Assembly (NCBI RefSeq): GCF_018107685.1
Contig: NZ_CP064834.1
Span: 186,001 to 250,000, forward strand
Source: Coxiella endosymbiont of Amblyomma nuttalli
GTDB lineage: Bacteria; Pseudomonadota; Gammaproteobacteria; Coxiellales; Coxiellaceae
Length of the DNA: 64,000 nt
Direction: 5' to 3'
Below are positions 1 through 10,330 of this stretch, one piece after another. The translations under genes were made by a program, and so were the position numbers. Numbering within the stretch: position 1 is the first letter of the stretch; each line of letters starts with the position of its first letter. The notes under the pieces were generated by a model. It saw only the letters and a list, made by a program, of their open reading frames with translations, made no database searches and was not told where the DNA came from.

Positions 1-615
1 GTCCCTTCTATTGTTGTTGATGAAGAATTGCATGTAATGGATATTGCAGTTCCCGAAGAGCAGCTTTCACAAGCGATTGGTCGTAACGGTCAAAATGTTC
101 GCTTAGCTAGTGAATTAACTGGCTGGACATTAAATGTTATGAGCGAGGCGCAAATGACTCAAAAAAATGAAAAAGAGGTTGGAGGCATTAAGTCTAATTT
201 TATGGAAAAGCTAGATGTGGATGAAGAAGTGGCCAATGCCTTAGTGGAAGAAGGTTTCATGAGTTTAGAAGATGTGGCCTATGTATCCAAAAAAGAGTTA
301 CAAAGTGTAGAGGGATTTGATGAGGTTATTGTCACCGAGTTACAACGACGTGCCAGCGATATACTTTTAACGCAGGAAATCGCTAATCAAGAAAAAATAA
401 GTAAAATTAAACTTGCAGCAGATTTATTGGATGTGCAAGGGATGACAAAAGAATTAGCACTTCAGTTGGCAACGCACGAAGTGCTCACGCGTAACAATTT
501 GGCGGAAATGTCTGTGGATGACTTAAAAGAAATTATAGAAATTGACGACGAATTTGCTGCTAAATTAATTATGGCGGCGCGAGCCCATTGGTTTGTGGAA
601 GAAGAAACAAAATAA
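1..615 (+). CDS. nusA: Transcription termination/antitermination factor NusA, C-terminal part (5' end outside window)
   Basis: NusA binds RNA polymerase and nascent RNA and modulates pausing, termination and antitermination in the cytoplasm. The reading frame is open from base 1, so the gene begins upstream of the window; 204 C-terminal residues are visible. A KH-type RNA-binding segment with [12 protein letters not shown] lies near residues 29-40, followed by the WTLNVM stretch. Two acidic helix-hairpin-helix repeats follow (about residues 65-125 and 140-200), as in NusA proteins that carry the C-terminal AR repeats. infB begins a few bases after the stop, the classic nusA-infB order. The family is not in doubt; only the missing N-terminus limits the entry. 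Confidence 0.95.
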   Translation, partial: VPSIVVDEELHVMDIAVPEEQLSQAIGRNGQNVRLASELTGWTLNVMSEAQMTQKNEKEVGGIKSNFMEKLDVDEEVANALVEEGFMSLEDVAYVSKKELQSVEGFDEVIVTELQRRASDILLTQEIANQEKISKIKLAADLLDVQGMTKELALQLATHEVLTRNNLAEMSVDDLKEIIEIDDEFAAKLIMAARAHWFVEEETK

Positions 616-626
616 GAGCTAAAATT

Positions 627-3035
627 GTGGTTGATATGAGTGTAAGACAACTCGCCGATTTAGTACAAATAAGACCGGAACGTCTTTTAGAACAATTAAA
701 AGAAGCAGGTATTGCAATTACTCATGTTGATCAAACGATTACCGATAATCAAAAACGAAAGTTACTTTTGCATCTAAAAACAGCCCATAATCCGGAATCT
801 GTAAAGCGTTCAAAAATTATTTTAAAACGCAAAAAATTAAGTGTAGTGAAGTCTGGGAAAAGACGTGTTAATGTTGAAATCCGATCAAAGCGGACATACA
901 GCAAACCTCTTGAAGAAAAAATAGAAATAAAAGAGGTAGTTTTTCGAAATGTATTGTCATCCCCTTTGGCTGTTACGTCGACAACTAAACTTAAAAAAGA
1001 AGATGCAGCAATAGAGATTACTGAAGAATCGTTGGAATTTAAGGCAAAAAAAACAACTAAAAAAGCCTCTGAGGAAACGAAAAAAAAAGAAACAGTGAAA
1101 AAGGGGATTCGCAAAGAATCGCGTTCACGTTCTCGTAGATCTAAAGAGGATCAATGGGAACGAGAAGAACTTCATATGAGTAAACTTGCTGAGGAACGCC
1201 GACGACGATATAAACCTATAGTAGAATCAGATAAAATCTCATCTCGATTAGAACATGGTTTCGCCAAACCTACTACTCCTATTATTAAAGAAGTGTCACT
1301 CTCTGAATCTATTACAGTATCCGATCTAGCTCAAAAAATGTCCGTAAAAGCAGCGGAGGTTATAAAAATCATGATGAAGATGGGTGTGATAGTAACAATC
1401 AATCAACGCATTGATCAGGAAACCGCTGCGATTGTGGTCGAAGAAATGGGCCACAAGCCAAAACTCGTTAAGGAGGACACCTTAGAAGAAAATTTAGTAG
1501 CTACAGGGACGATAGGAGAAGCTGTTCCACGAGCGCCTGTCGTTACTATTATGGGGCATGTAGATCACGGTAAAACATCATTGTTAGATTATATTCGGCG
1601 TACAAAAGTTACCAGCACTGAAACAGGAGGTATTACGCAGCATATTGGTGCTTATCATGTCGAAACAGATCGAGGCATGATCACTTTCTTAGATACACCA
1701 GGTCATGAGGCATTTACTGCGATGCGTGCCAGGGGTGCTAAGTGCACGGATATCGTGATACTTGTCGTTGCCGCAGATGATGGAGTTATGCCGCAAACGG
1801 TTGAAGCCATTCAGCATGCTCGGGCTGCCAAAGTACCAATAGTGGTTGCTATCAATAAAATGGATAAACCTGAGGCAGATCCTGATAGAATTAAAACCGA
1901 GCTATCAAAACAAAACATCATTCCTGAAGAGTGGGGTGGTGATAACATGTTCCAACTAATTTCTACAAAAACCGGTGATGGTGTGGATGCACTGCTTGAA
2001 TGTATTCTGTTACAAGCAGAAGTATTAGAATTGAAAGCCGTATCGATTGGCCCTGCAAAGGGGATGGTTATTGAATCCAGTCTTGATAGAGGTCGTGGAC
2101 CTGTAGCAACAGTGTTAGTGACAGATGGTGAATTATATCCTGGCGATACCCTGCTTGTCGGTCGTCAATATGGTCGAATTCGCGCAATGATTGGTGACGA
2201 TGGAAAACCACGTAAGAGTGCTGGCCCCTCTATGCCAGTGGCAATATTGGGATTATCTGGTACACCAGTGGCTGGTGATGAGGCTGTAGTAGTGCCAGAC
2301 GAACGTAAAGCACGAGAAATCGCTCGTTTCCGTCAAGGTAAATATCGAGAAGTGCACTTGGCGAAAAAACAAACTGCACATCTCGAACATATGTTTGATC
2401 GAATGAGTACGGGAAAACAAAATATATTACATATTGTTTTAAAAGCAGATGTGCAAGGATCTCTGGAAGCCTTGACAGAAGCGCTTAATAAAGTGTCTAC
2501 GGATGAAGTTAAAATTAATATTGTAGCTAGTGGTGTTGGTGGTATTACCGAATCTGATGTGCATTTAGCTATTGCTTCAGATGCGGTCGTGATTGGTTTT
2601 AACGTACGTGCCAATGCGCCAGCCCGCGCATTGGTCGAACGGGAAGGAGTTGATCTCCGTTATTGCAGTATTATTTATGATTTGATTGACGAAGTAAAAA
2701 AGGCACTTAGTGGTTTATTGTCACCTGAAGTAGAAGAAAAAATTGTTGGGTTGTGTGAAGTACGCGAAGTTTTTCGTTCATCAAAATTAGGTGCTATTGC
2801 TGGTTGCATGGTGATTGAAGGTATAGTGCGTCGTCGTTTGCCTATTCGTGTATTAAGAGATAATGTTGTAATTTATGAAGGCGAGCTTGAATCCTTGCGT
2901 CGTTTTAAAGAAGATGTTGCCGAAGTACGTTATGGTATAGAATGTGGAGTTGGTATAAAAAATTATAACGACGTTAAAGTTGGTGATCAGATCGAAGTTT
3001 ATGAAAAAACTCAGGTCGAGCGGAAAATTACGTGA
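627..3035 (+). CDS. infB: Translation initiation factor IF-2
   Basis: IF-2 is the GTPase that delivers initiator tRNA to the 30S subunit and promotes subunit joining. The GTP-binding motifs are intact: GHVDHGKT near residues 310-317, DTPGHE near 356-361 and NKMD near 410-413. Before them is a lysine/arginine-rich low-complexity linker (about residues 60-195) and a second IF2-N domain (about 225-275). The first residues, MSVRQLADL, form the N-terminal IF2-N domain. GTG at 627, with AAGAG ten bases upstream, gives 802 residues; ATG at 636 is the alternative and would remove three. It lies 11 bases after nusA, and its TGA overlaps the rbfA start by four bases, so it is very likely cotranscribed. 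Confidence 0.96.
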   Translation: MVDMSVRQLADLVQIRPERLLEQLKEAGIAITHVDQTITDNQKRKLLLHLKTAHNPESVKRSKIILKRKKLSVVKSGKRRVNVEIRSKRTYSKPLEEKIEIKEVVFRNVLSSPLAVTSTTKLKKEDAAIEITEESLEFKAKKTTKKASEETKKKETVKKGIRKESRSRSRRSKEDQWEREELHMSKLAEERRRRYKPIVESDKISSRLEHGFAKPTTPIIKEVSLSESITVSDLAQKMSVKAAEVIKIMMKMGVIVTINQRIDQETAAIVVEEMGHKPKLVKEDTLEENLVATGTIGEAVPRAPVVTIMGHVDHGKTSLLDYIRRTKVTSTETGGITQHIGAYHVETDRGMITFLDTPGHEAFTAMRARGAKCTDIVILVVAADDGVMPQTVEAIQHARAAKVPIVVAINKMDKPEADPDRIKTELSKQNIIPEEWGGDNMFQLISTKTGDGVDALLECILLQAEVLELKAVSIGPAKGMVIESSLDRGRGPVATVLVTDGELYPGDTLLVGRQYGRIRAMIGDDGKPRKSAGPSMPVAILGLSGTPVAGDEAVVVPDERKAREIARFRQGKYREVHLAKKQTAHLEHMFDRMSTGKQNILHIVLKADVQGSLEALTEALNKVSTDEVKINIVASGVGGITESDVHLAIASDAVVIGFNVRANAPARALVEREGVDLRYCSIIYDLIDEVKKALSGLLSPEVEEKIVGLCEVREVFRSSKLGAIAGCMVIEGIVRRRLPIRVLRDNVVIYEGELESLRRFKEDVAEVRYGIECGVGIKNYNDVKVGDQIEVYEKTQVERKIT

Positions 3036-3388
3036 TAAAACAGCGCCAACAGCGTATGGCTGATCTTATCCATCATCAATTAGCGGTACTTCTCAAAAAA
3101 GAGGTACAAGATCCGAGATTGGCCAGAATTTCTTTGACGGCGGTTCTACTATCTTCGGACTTAAAACAGGCGAAAATTTTCTATACGCTATTGAAAAGCG
3201 AAGAACGAAAAACTATTCAAAAAGCGCTTAATAAGGCGATAGGCTATTTGAGATGTTTATTAGCTCAGGCTACTACGTTACGATACGTACCTCAACTGCA
3301 ATTTGCTTACGATGAATCACTAGAGCGAGCCGAGAGAATTTCATCGTTAATAAACCGTGTAACTAAAAATGATCAACGTAACGAATAG
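3032..3388 (+). CDS. rbfA: 30S ribosome-binding factor RbfA
   Basis: RbfA is a small KH-fold protein that binds the 30S subunit and helps mature the 5' end of 16S rRNA, and is important for growth in the cold. The 118-residue product has the family N-terminus ([15 protein letters not shown]), the conserved KKEVQDPRL segment and the C-terminal [15 protein letters not shown] motif. Translation starts at GTG 3032 inside the infB stop (GTGA overlap), suggesting translational coupling. Its 3' end overlaps truB by 20 bases. The length is close to that of other RbfA proteins and no defect is visible. Confidence 0.93.
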   Translation: MIKQRQQRMADLIHHQLAVLLKKEVQDPRLARISLTAVLLSSDLKQAKIFYTLLKSEERKTIQKALNKAIGYLRCLLAQATTLRYVPQLQFAYDESLERAERISSLINRVTKNDQRNE

Positions 3389-4301
3389 TCAAAAAATCCA
3401 CAAACGCGCAATTAGTGGAATTTTGTTACTGAATAAGCTTAGCGGCATGACTTCTAACAACGCTGTGCAGAGAATCAAAAAACTATTTCATGCAAAAAAG
3501 GTAGGACATACAGGAAGTTTAGATCCTTTAGCCGAAGGTATGTTGCCAATTTGTTTAGGTGAGGCAACTAAATTTTCCCAATACTTATTAGATTCTAATA
3601 AAACTTATTATGTAAAGGTACGATTGGGAATCCGCACTGCAAGTGGGGATAGTGAAGGTAAAATTATTGCAGAGCGTCCAATTCCAAAGATAACAAAACA
3701 TTTGCTTGAAAAAACGTTATCATTATTTCGTGGAGTTATTGAACAAACTCCATCAATGTATTCTGCTTTAAAATATAAAGGCCAGCCTCTCTATAAATTG
3801 GCACGTCAAGGCATTAAAGTGGAACGCAAAGCACGTAGGGTAACGATTGATGCATTAAATGTATTGAATTGGAATGACGAAGAAATTGAGTTCTATGTGC
3901 ATTGTAGTAAAGGTACGTATATCAGAACGTTAATGGATGACATAGGAGAAACACTTAATTGTGGCGCTCATGTCGTTGCTTTGCGTCGATTAATGGTGAT
4001 GCATTACCGTGAAAGCCAAATGATTCCATTAGTGCAGCTTGAACAAGAATATGATGCATCAAACTTAACCGCTTTAGATCTCTATTTACTGCCTGTTGAA
4101 AGTATGATTTTGCATTTTCCAGCGCTTAAATTAAATCAGTTAACCACCCTGTACTTACAACAAGGTCGAATAGTTATGATATCACACGCACTATCGAGTG
4201 GATTTGTGCGATTACGCAATTATAATGATCAGTTTATAGGTATCGGTGAAATATTAAGCGATGCACGAATCGCACCTCGTCGATTAATAAAACAGTTGTA
4301 A
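3369..4301 (+). CDS. truB: tRNA pseudouridine-55 synthase TruB
   Basis: TruB converts U55 of the T-loop of tRNAs to pseudouridine. The 310-residue protein carries the catalytic motif GHTGSLDPLA with the nucleophilic aspartate at D52, the substrate-positioning KYKGQPLYKLAR segment (about 136-147) and the CSKGTYIRTL motif (about 178-187). The C-terminal PUA-like region (about 245-310) is present. The start ATG lies inside rbfA in another frame. In many gammaproteobacteria rpsO and pnp come next; here gene-free DNA begins at the stop codon, so truB is the last intact gene of this operon. Confidence 0.95.
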   Translation: MINVTNSQKIHKRAISGILLLNKLSGMTSNNAVQRIKKLFHAKKVGHTGSLDPLAEGMLPICLGEATKFSQYLLDSNKTYYVKVRLGIRTASGDSEGKIIAERPIPKITKHLLEKTLSLFRGVIEQTPSMYSALKYKGQPLYKLARQGIKVERKARRVTIDALNVLNWNDEEIEFYVHCSKGTYIRTLMDDIGETLNCGAHVVALRRLMVMHYRESQMIPLVQLEQEYDASNLTALDLYLLPVESMILHFPALKLNQLTTLYLQQGRIVMISHALSSGFVRLRNYNDQFIGIGEILSDARIAPRRLIKQL

Positions 4302-4508
4302 TTTCCCACAATTGTGATCTCTAATAAATAAATATGGATAAAGATGATAATGATGCTTGAAGATCTGTGGTTATGAGAGGTTTTGCTGAACTAAAATACT
4401 TTCTCTAGCCTAATGCAAATAAACATCGATTCAATAATAATACATGGCAATGAATTTTTAGACACGTAGCCAATGTGCATTTCGGTCTCTTAACCCATAT
4501 GACTTGTA

Positions 4509-4526
4509 AAGGCGAATAAGGCGAAT
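4509..4526. repeat. 9-base tandem duplication
   Basis: The unit AAGGCGAAT occurs twice head to tail in the spacer after truB. It is one of many such short duplications in the non-coding parts of the window. Confidence 0.9.
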
Positions 4527-5090
4527 AAAAAAGGTGATGTGATAGTATATACCAGAAATTAGTATAAACCAATCGATATACATTATATATTACAATCAAC
4601 ACACTTTTCAATTTAAGGTAATAATAATTTGGATGATAGCTGAAATCTTGATGTAGTATATAATTTTATTAGTATGATGTAATCAAAAACACCGAAACTA
4701 TTTATCGAGCGATTTAACGTAACGTGATTATCTTGCGTTTCGATCGATTGATCTATGATCTCAACCCGAAAACTCATGAAGCGATAGGTATAAAAATCTA
4801 ATGTAGATACTGAATCACTAATTAGACTTGTAAGTAAAGACAGCTTTTAGTCCACATCGGCCTTGATAATCCGAATACCTCAAGACTCATTAAAAGAAAA
4901 ATCTATAGAATAAATAATGGGCTACAGAGTTGTTTTAGTGATTGGTTTAATAAGCTTATACTCAGCTTAATATATCGACTGTTTATAATGATTATTACGA
5001 ATATATTATACTTATGTGATAACCTTGAATAGATGAAGTTAAGATAGCAAACGTGTATGTCTGTGAACCAGAAGCTCATAGACAACATCA

Positions 5091-5114
5091 CAATATAATC
5101 TACAATATAATCTA
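5091..5114. repeat. 12-base tandem duplication
   Basis: The unit CAATATAATCTA occurs twice in direct succession with no mismatch, in gene-free sequence. Confidence 0.9.
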
Positions 5115-6029
5115 TAGAGTTTCTCCAGTCCATAAACTATGCTCTTATTCTTGAATAGTTAAAAGTAAAAGCTTATAGAAAACACTTGCTATGGTTAGAT
5201 TAAAAACGGGAAATAGATCAACTAACCTAACAAAACTAAGGGAATGAAAAGATAGCTATGTTACATCTTTAGTCTTTTTTAACAGGAAAGGTAATTGTCT
5301 TGATAAAATTAAAACATTTCACGAAATGTATCTTCGTTATTTACATCAATATTTATCTTTAGTAATACAAATGAATTAATGTTTGCCTTATTTAATAGAT
5401 GATAGGCTGTTACAAATCCCATTCATACGATGCTTGGGTGTTATCAATGGTAGTGTATTAGCTAGGTGAAGTAAAAATTAATACACCGAAGTTACCGACT
5501 ATTATTTTCTTTTAGAATTCCTGATTATTTAAAGATACAATGAGTTTTCTGCGGTGTTAAAGTAAGGCACATTGTTAAAATCCTGTTTATAAATGACGGT
5601 GCAAATTTCGTAATCGTTAATTCAGGTGGTACAAGTGTTGGTGTGCATAGTAGTATGACAGATAGAAGATGTGGTTCATACTGGTCTTCCCTGGTTGCTT
5701 GATCGTTTAGAATTTACAAGCATTCTCAGATGTTAAATATTAAATAATCATTTCGAAATAAACATAAAATATACCTGGATTTTGATATTTTTCATGAAGT
5801 TGCTACTAATGATACATTACAATTTAAATTGGAAAGCGTATAAAATGAATCTGATTAATGAATGACAGTGCGGAGATTCTAGAAGTGGAGTTAAGTATTG
5901 GTAGGATAGACAGATTTTATTAATTAGTTATTATTTATCGTGATAATGACAAGGACATTGTCATGATTGTAATGCATGGTTCAATCGTTGAAAAACCTAT
6001 AGCTCAGAAGTCAAAACCAACTTTATTGA

Positions 6030-6820
6030 GCGATTTTAGTGTTCAATCACAGCCACGTTTAACTTAACTACAGGATTTTCTGCATTTGATCGTGTTTAGT
6101 AGACAGATTAGTTTCTGATTCTGTCATCTCAATTGGTGATAGCTCAGGAATTGGAAAGTCCCATTATTACAAATTTTATATCATATTAGTCATAAGGATG
6201 ATTTTACTTTATACGTGACTGAAGAAGAATCGTTACAATAAATCACTATGCGTGCACAGCGTTTGCAATCACCGCAGGGTAAATTAAAATTGTTAGCCGA
6301 AATACACGTTGAAAAAATTGTTACATTGGTTGAAAATTGCGTCTACAGGTTATGGTAATCTATTCTATACAAGTGTCTGTATCGATAGCATCTCTTTTAC
6401 GCCTGGGGGAGCGAGTCAAGTTCGTGCAAGTATCGCTCGTCTAGTATAATTTTCAAAACAAAAAGGCTAGTCACTATAATTACGACGTTTTCATTAATGC
6501 TGTTGATGGTTTTTTTAATGCTGTTGATGGCTTTCGTATCGCAGAAACTAGCACCGATCTCGGTATTTTATTAGCTGCACTCTCCAGTTCATGGAATAAA
6601 TCTTTACCTTCTGATTTGATTGTTTTCGGTGACGTTGGTTCTTGCTGACGCGAGATTCGTCCTGTACAAAGCGTTCAGGAGTACCTTTAAAGAATCCATC
6701 AAATATGGTTTTGGACGTGTCATCGTTCCTAAAAGCCAGTGTACTGCAAACTTTTCTCGAAGAAATAGCAATTGTTGCGACTGATAAGCTACAGGAAGCT
6801 TTAAAACAGTGTAGGATATG
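6030..6820 (+). pseudogene. radA: Decayed DNA repair protein RadA (Sms)
   Basis: RadA is a RecA-like ATPase that processes recombination intermediates. No frame is open throughout, but family segments appear in order: GDSSGIGKS near 6139-6165 (for the Walker A GDPGIGKST), MRAQRLQSPQGKLKLLAE near 6247-6300, then from about 6485 RIAETSTDLGILLAAL, SDLIVFGDVG, a frame change, RPVQSVQEYL and KYGFGRVIVPK. Stop codons and frame changes separate them, and a 21-base in-frame duplication lies at 6494-6530. The N-terminal zinc finger is not recognisable. Naming rests on the central and C-terminal motifs. The product is almost certainly non-functional. A functional copy elsewhere cannot be excluded. Confidence 0.82.
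6494..6530 (+). repeat. Tandem duplication with 21-base period inside the radA remnant
   Basis: TTAATGCTGTTGATGG is present at 6494-6509 and again at 6515-6530, period 21. In the radA frame this repeats the residues NAVDGF. Intact RadA has a single copy, so this is an in-frame insertion by duplication. Confidence 0.88.
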
Positions 6821-6946
6821 ATAGTTATCTCTTAATTTGGATACCCTTGCGGGAAGAAGGCACCTAAATACCTTCCGTTTTCTTTGGTGACTCGGCTAAA
6901 TTTCTTGGATAACTTGGATAAATAATCATCAGGAGCTTATGAATGT

Positions 6947-8215
6947 ATGTATGATGCTAATCTCACTGTAGAAGATTTTGACTCTGAACTTGCACAAGCA
7001 ATTTTTTGGGAACAAGTACGTCAAGAAGAACATATTGAGCTAATTGCCTCAGAAAATTATGTAAGTCCGCTGGTGTTGGAACTTCAGGGATCAGTATTAA
7101 CTAACAAATACGCAGAAGGGTATCCTCACAAGCGCTATTATGGTGGATGTGAATTCGTTGATATTATAGAGCAGTTAGCGATTGATCGAGCTAGAGCGTT
7201 ATTTAACGCTGCTTATGCTAACGTCCAACCACATTCTGGTTCGCAAGCCAATGCCGAAGTCTATATGGCTCTCATGAATCCTGGTGACACTTTACTAGCA
7301 ATGGATTTATCATATGGTGGTCATTTAACGCATGGAGCGCCAGTGAATTTTTCAGGTAAGTTTTATAAAGTAGTGCATTATGGTTTGAATGCAGAGGGGA
7401 ATATTGACTATGAAAAAGTCGTTTTATTAGCAGAAAAGTATAAACCGAAGGTGGTTATGGCTGGTTTTTCTGCATTTTCTGGTATTGTTGATTGGCAGCG
7501 ATTTCGTGAAATTTCTGACAGAGTCAATGCATATTTTGTAGCGGATATTGCACATGTAGCAGGTTTAGTTGCGGCAGGAGTTTATCCTTCACCGGTCAAT
7601 ATTGCGGACGTAACGTCAACGACAACGCATAAAACATTGCGGGGACCACGCTCAGGATTGATATTAGCAAAAGCCAATCTTGAACTAGAAAAGCGATTAA
7701 ATTCGGCAGTCTTTCCCGGATCGCAAGGTGGTCCTTTAATGCATGTTATTTCCGCAAAAGCTGTTGCTTTTAAAGAGGCGATGCAACCAGAATTTAAAAC
7801 TTATGCGCAGCAAATTTTAAAGAATGCCAAAATTATGGTGGATGTTATAACAAAGCGCAATTATACTGTCGTTTCGGGCGGAACACAGAATCATATGTTC
7901 TTGATCAGCCTTTTAGATAAGAGTATGTCAGGTAAAGATGCAGAGATGGCCTTAGGTCGTGCTAATATTACTGTTAATAAAAATATAGTCCCTAATGAAG
8001 CACGTTCTCCTTTTGTAACCAGTGGTCTTCGAATTGGTACACCAGCAATTACCACGCGCGGACTCAAAGAAACAGAAACGAGAAAATTAGCTCATTGGAT
8101 TTGTGATATCCTAGATGATACCAATAATGAGAACGTGATTACGGATACTAAACGAAAAATCGAAAAGTTATCTCGGCAATTTCCAGTATATAGCCGAGGA
8201 ACTGTATTGCGCTGA
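6947..8215 (+). CDS. glyA: Serine hydroxymethyltransferase
   Basis: GlyA interconverts serine and glycine with tetrahydrofolate, supplying one-carbon units for purine, thymidylate and formyl-methionine synthesis. The 422-residue protein starts at ATG 6947 with AGGAG eleven bases upstream. It shows the N-terminal [15 protein letters not shown] block, the substrate segment [17 protein letters not shown] and the PLP lysine in [13 protein letters not shown] at K229. Length is typical (about 417). It heads the order glyA-nrdR-nusB-thiL-pgpA, in which nrdR is now broken. No truncation or missing catalytic residue is visible. Confidence 0.97.
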   Translation: MYDANLTVEDFDSELAQAIFWEQVRQEEHIELIASENYVSPLVLELQGSVLTNKYAEGYPHKRYYGGCEFVDIIEQLAIDRARALFNAAYANVQPHSGSQANAEVYMALMNPGDTLLAMDLSYGGHLTHGAPVNFSGKFYKVVHYGLNAEGNIDYEKVVLLAEKYKPKVVMAGFSAFSGIVDWQRFREISDRVNAYFVADIAHVAGLVAAGVYPSPVNIADVTSTTTHKTLRGPRSGLILAKANLELEKRLNSAVFPGSQGGPLMHVISAKAVAFKEAMQPEFKTYAQQILKNAKIMVDVITKRNYTVVSGGTQNHMFLISLLDKSMSGKDAEMALGRANITVNKNIVPNEARSPFVTSGLRIGTPAITTRGLKETETRKLAHWICDILDDTNNENVITDTKRKIEKLSRQFPVYSRGTVLR

Positions 8216-8645
8216 TGTTCTACCTTTTTATAATGTAGAAAATACGCAAGTCACTAACTCACGATTAGTGGGAGAATGTGTGCAAAAAGTGAGTCACCAA
8301 CGTAGATGTTTCTCACGCGCAAGACGGTTTAGCAAATTTAAAATGGCAGAATTAAATGTGCCACACATGCCGCATTATTAAACGAGATAGTTGCAAGGTA
8401 GCTGCCAAAGTACGTCGTTTGAGTGAGAAAGTACGTTTGAGTAGGAAAGACTAGTCACATACATATAAATTGTTAGGGCAAGATGCACGTGCAGTCAGTA
8501 CACAATACGATAGGTGAGCCAGTCATGATAAGAAGTAATTATGTGTCACGGATAAGATTGCTACATGTGTGATCTAATCCAGTGTATCACAGTTTTCAGG
8601 GTATTAATGTGTTTCACGATGCAATTCATCGTTTATTGAGAATAT
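8216..8645 (+). pseudogene. nrdR: Decayed transcriptional repressor NrdR
   Basis: NrdR is the zinc-finger/ATP-cone repressor of ribonucleotide reductase genes and commonly follows glyA. From 8216 one frame reads FYNVENTQVTNSRLVGE, then QRRCFSRARRFSKFKMAEL, matching the NrdR zinc-ribbon region and the TFEMAEL-like segment, but the metal cysteines are almost all lost. Stops and frame shifts follow. Near 8580-8635 another frame reads PVYHSFQGINVFHDAIHRL, matching the C-terminal FASVYRSFQD region. Both ends of the gene are thus visible in place and the middle is destroyed. Loss of the cysteines and of the frame makes function very unlikely. Confidence 0.78.
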
Positions 8646-8660
8646 CAAAAAAAAAATCAA

Positions 8661-9089
8661 ATGAAGTCATATAAAAGGATGAATCCTCGTCATAATGCAC
8701 GCCGTCACGCATTACAAGCGCTTTATCAGTGGTCTTTTGGTAAAATCAAACCAGTTCAATTAATTGATCAATTTTTGGAAGAAAATAATTTGAGGGACGT
8801 TGATTTAATTTATTTTAAAGATTTGATAATAGGAACGATTCAACATGTTACACTAATCGATAAACTTATGACCTCTTATCTAGATCGCAAGGTGAGTGCC
8901 TTAAATCCAGTTGAATTATCAGTGTTGAGATTAGCAATTTATGAGTTAGTACACCGTAAAGATGTTCCCTATAAGGTCGTGATTGATGAGGCATTAGAGT
9001 TAGTCAAAGAATTTGGCGCTGAAAATGGATACCGATATGTTAATGCAATTTTAGATGCTTTACTTCCAGAATTACGGAAGAAAAAGTAA
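8661..9089 (+). CDS. nusB: Transcription antitermination protein NusB
   Basis: NusB, with S10 (NusE), binds boxA RNA and supports antitermination in rRNA operons. The 142-residue product is all-helical and shows the family landmarks [13 protein letters not shown] near the N-terminus, [10 protein letters not shown] (about 92-101) and the C-terminal [17 protein letters not shown]. The start is uncertain. ATG 8661 follows an A-rich run without a clear ribosome binding site, while ATG 8679, just after AAAGG, would give 136 residues, close to the usual 135-140. The gene lies directly after the nrdR remnant and before the micro-ORF at 9159. Confidence 0.92.
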   Translation: MKSYKRMNPRHNARRHALQALYQWSFGKIKPVQLIDQFLEENNLRDVDLIYFKDLIIGTIQHVTLIDKLMTSYLDRKVSALNPVELSVLRLAIYELVHRKDVPYKVVIDEALELVKEFGAENGYRYVNAILDALLPELRKKK

Positions 9090-9158
9090 TAACCAGAAAA
9101 GATTAAGTAAGTATATCATTGATCTATGCTGAAGCATTTTACAAGGAGATGATTTAAT

Positions 9159-9218
9159 ATGGCAAGAGGTAAGGGGCCGCATGGTCCAAAAAAATTCCGA
9201 AAGAGAAATAAAAAATAG
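9159..9218 (+). CDS. Possible 19-residue, highly basic micro-protein
   Basis: An ATG at 9159 is preceded by a strong ribosome binding site (AAGGAG at 9143-9148, eleven bases upstream) and opens a 20-codon frame ending in TAG. The peptide MARGKGPHGPKKFRKRNKK has about ten basic residues, no acidic residue and no predicted membrane segment. This resembles nucleic-acid- or ribosome-binding peptides in composition only; I do not recognise a family. It lies 69 bases after nusB, in the same direction. It could be a true small gene, the start of a decayed longer gene, or chance. The binding site and biased composition argue mildly for translation. Confidence 0.42.
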   Translation: MARGKGPHGPKKFRKRNKK

Positions 9219-10330
9219 TTTTCTCAGATTATGAAAAGAAATACTAATGATTTTTGTTCTTACTATTAAGAAACTGATGCTGCTGGACATGTTTCTTTAA
9301 TATTTTTAAACATAAAATGGCAGCGATTTAAATAATGGTCAACTAGCTTCGTAAATAATTATTACTAGCTTCGCTTTCTCTGCTTAAATTGTGCGGTAGC
9401 ATTTTAAATGTAGTTTATCTCTAGCTTTGATGATAGTATAGTGGTTGCGTCAAGTGTGTGATAATAAGGATAGGCTCGCTCTCTTGCCCATTTTTGTGAG
9501 CAAACCATACAACGGATGTTTATCGGCATGCATATCTATGTTATACCGGTTTTCACGATTGGCTAGCTGACATTGACTTACAATACGAGAGATAGTTTTT
9601 CGTGTTTTTTATAACTGATAGGTTATTGCATGATACTGCTCAGTTCGGCAAGTAAATTTCTTAATGTTCGCTATTAACTATGTGCTAACAAGTTAGATTT
9701 CGAGCTTGAACTAAGCGAAAACTTCGTCTACAAAAATAGTTTTGTCAACATACTTAAAGTTAATTCTATAATTTTAAAGATAAAGTGGTTATAACCAATT
9801 CATAGATTCCGTTAATGCCCGTTAATTCTTAAAATAGCGTTATCAATCAGGTCTTATTGGCTAAGTCGTTTAATATGAGTCATCTATGAAATATTTCCCA
9901 TTACTTCACTATTATGTTGAGCATTGTACATTAAGGATTTTTAAATTTTTAAGAAATAAGATAAGACAGTCAAAATGGCAACTTATGAAAATTATCAGTG
10001 AAGATGCATTTAAACATCCATCAAAGAAAAAAGTCAATCATTTTTTCAAGGCGTTATTAATGATGTCCATGAAAAAAGTAAGGAACGAGACATAAACAAC
10101 CAAGAAAATACCATTTCATTTCTTTTGTTAATACAGCTCTTACAATCTTTTGTAATATATATCTTAACGACACATGAAATGTAATGTATGTATGTTGGTG
10201 ATCAGAAGTGTGGAGGAGAGTTTGTAAAATCGACTTCATCGAATAACGTAGAATTTGATTCCGACTTTATTTTAGCGATAATGAAGGACTCGATTCTTAG
10301 TGTTGTATCATTTCATTATTGTATCACGTC
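9219..10330. other. Gene-free spacer between the micro-ORF and thiL
   Basis: About 1.1 kb without a recognisable gene. A plus-strand frame at 9886-10095 (69 codons, lysine-rich C-terminal half) and a minus-strand frame at 10057-10239 have no family features I know. In many relatives nusB and thiL are adjacent, so this is either an insertion or an eroded gene. Confidence 0.55.

Larger units (their letters stand above)
4302..6029. other. Gene-free, apparently decayed DNA after truB
   Basis: No open frame here has family features or codon use like the neighbouring genes. The two longest minus-strand frames (4405-4611 and 4903-5133) are short, rich in I, Y, S and L, and look like chance frames in AT-rich sequence. 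A plus-strand stretch near 5590-5680 reads FVIVNSGGTSVGVHSS and then breaks; it may be a gene fragment but I cannot identify it. Two perfect tandem duplications lie here (4509-4526 and 5091-5114). The stretch most likely consists of eroded genes between truB and the radA remnant. Confidence 0.6.

Noticed and set aside
4405-5133. Two minus-strand frames (68 and 76 codons)
   Set aside because: Their composition is rich in I, Y, S and L with no motif and no ribosome binding site; they look like chance frames in AT-rich DNA.
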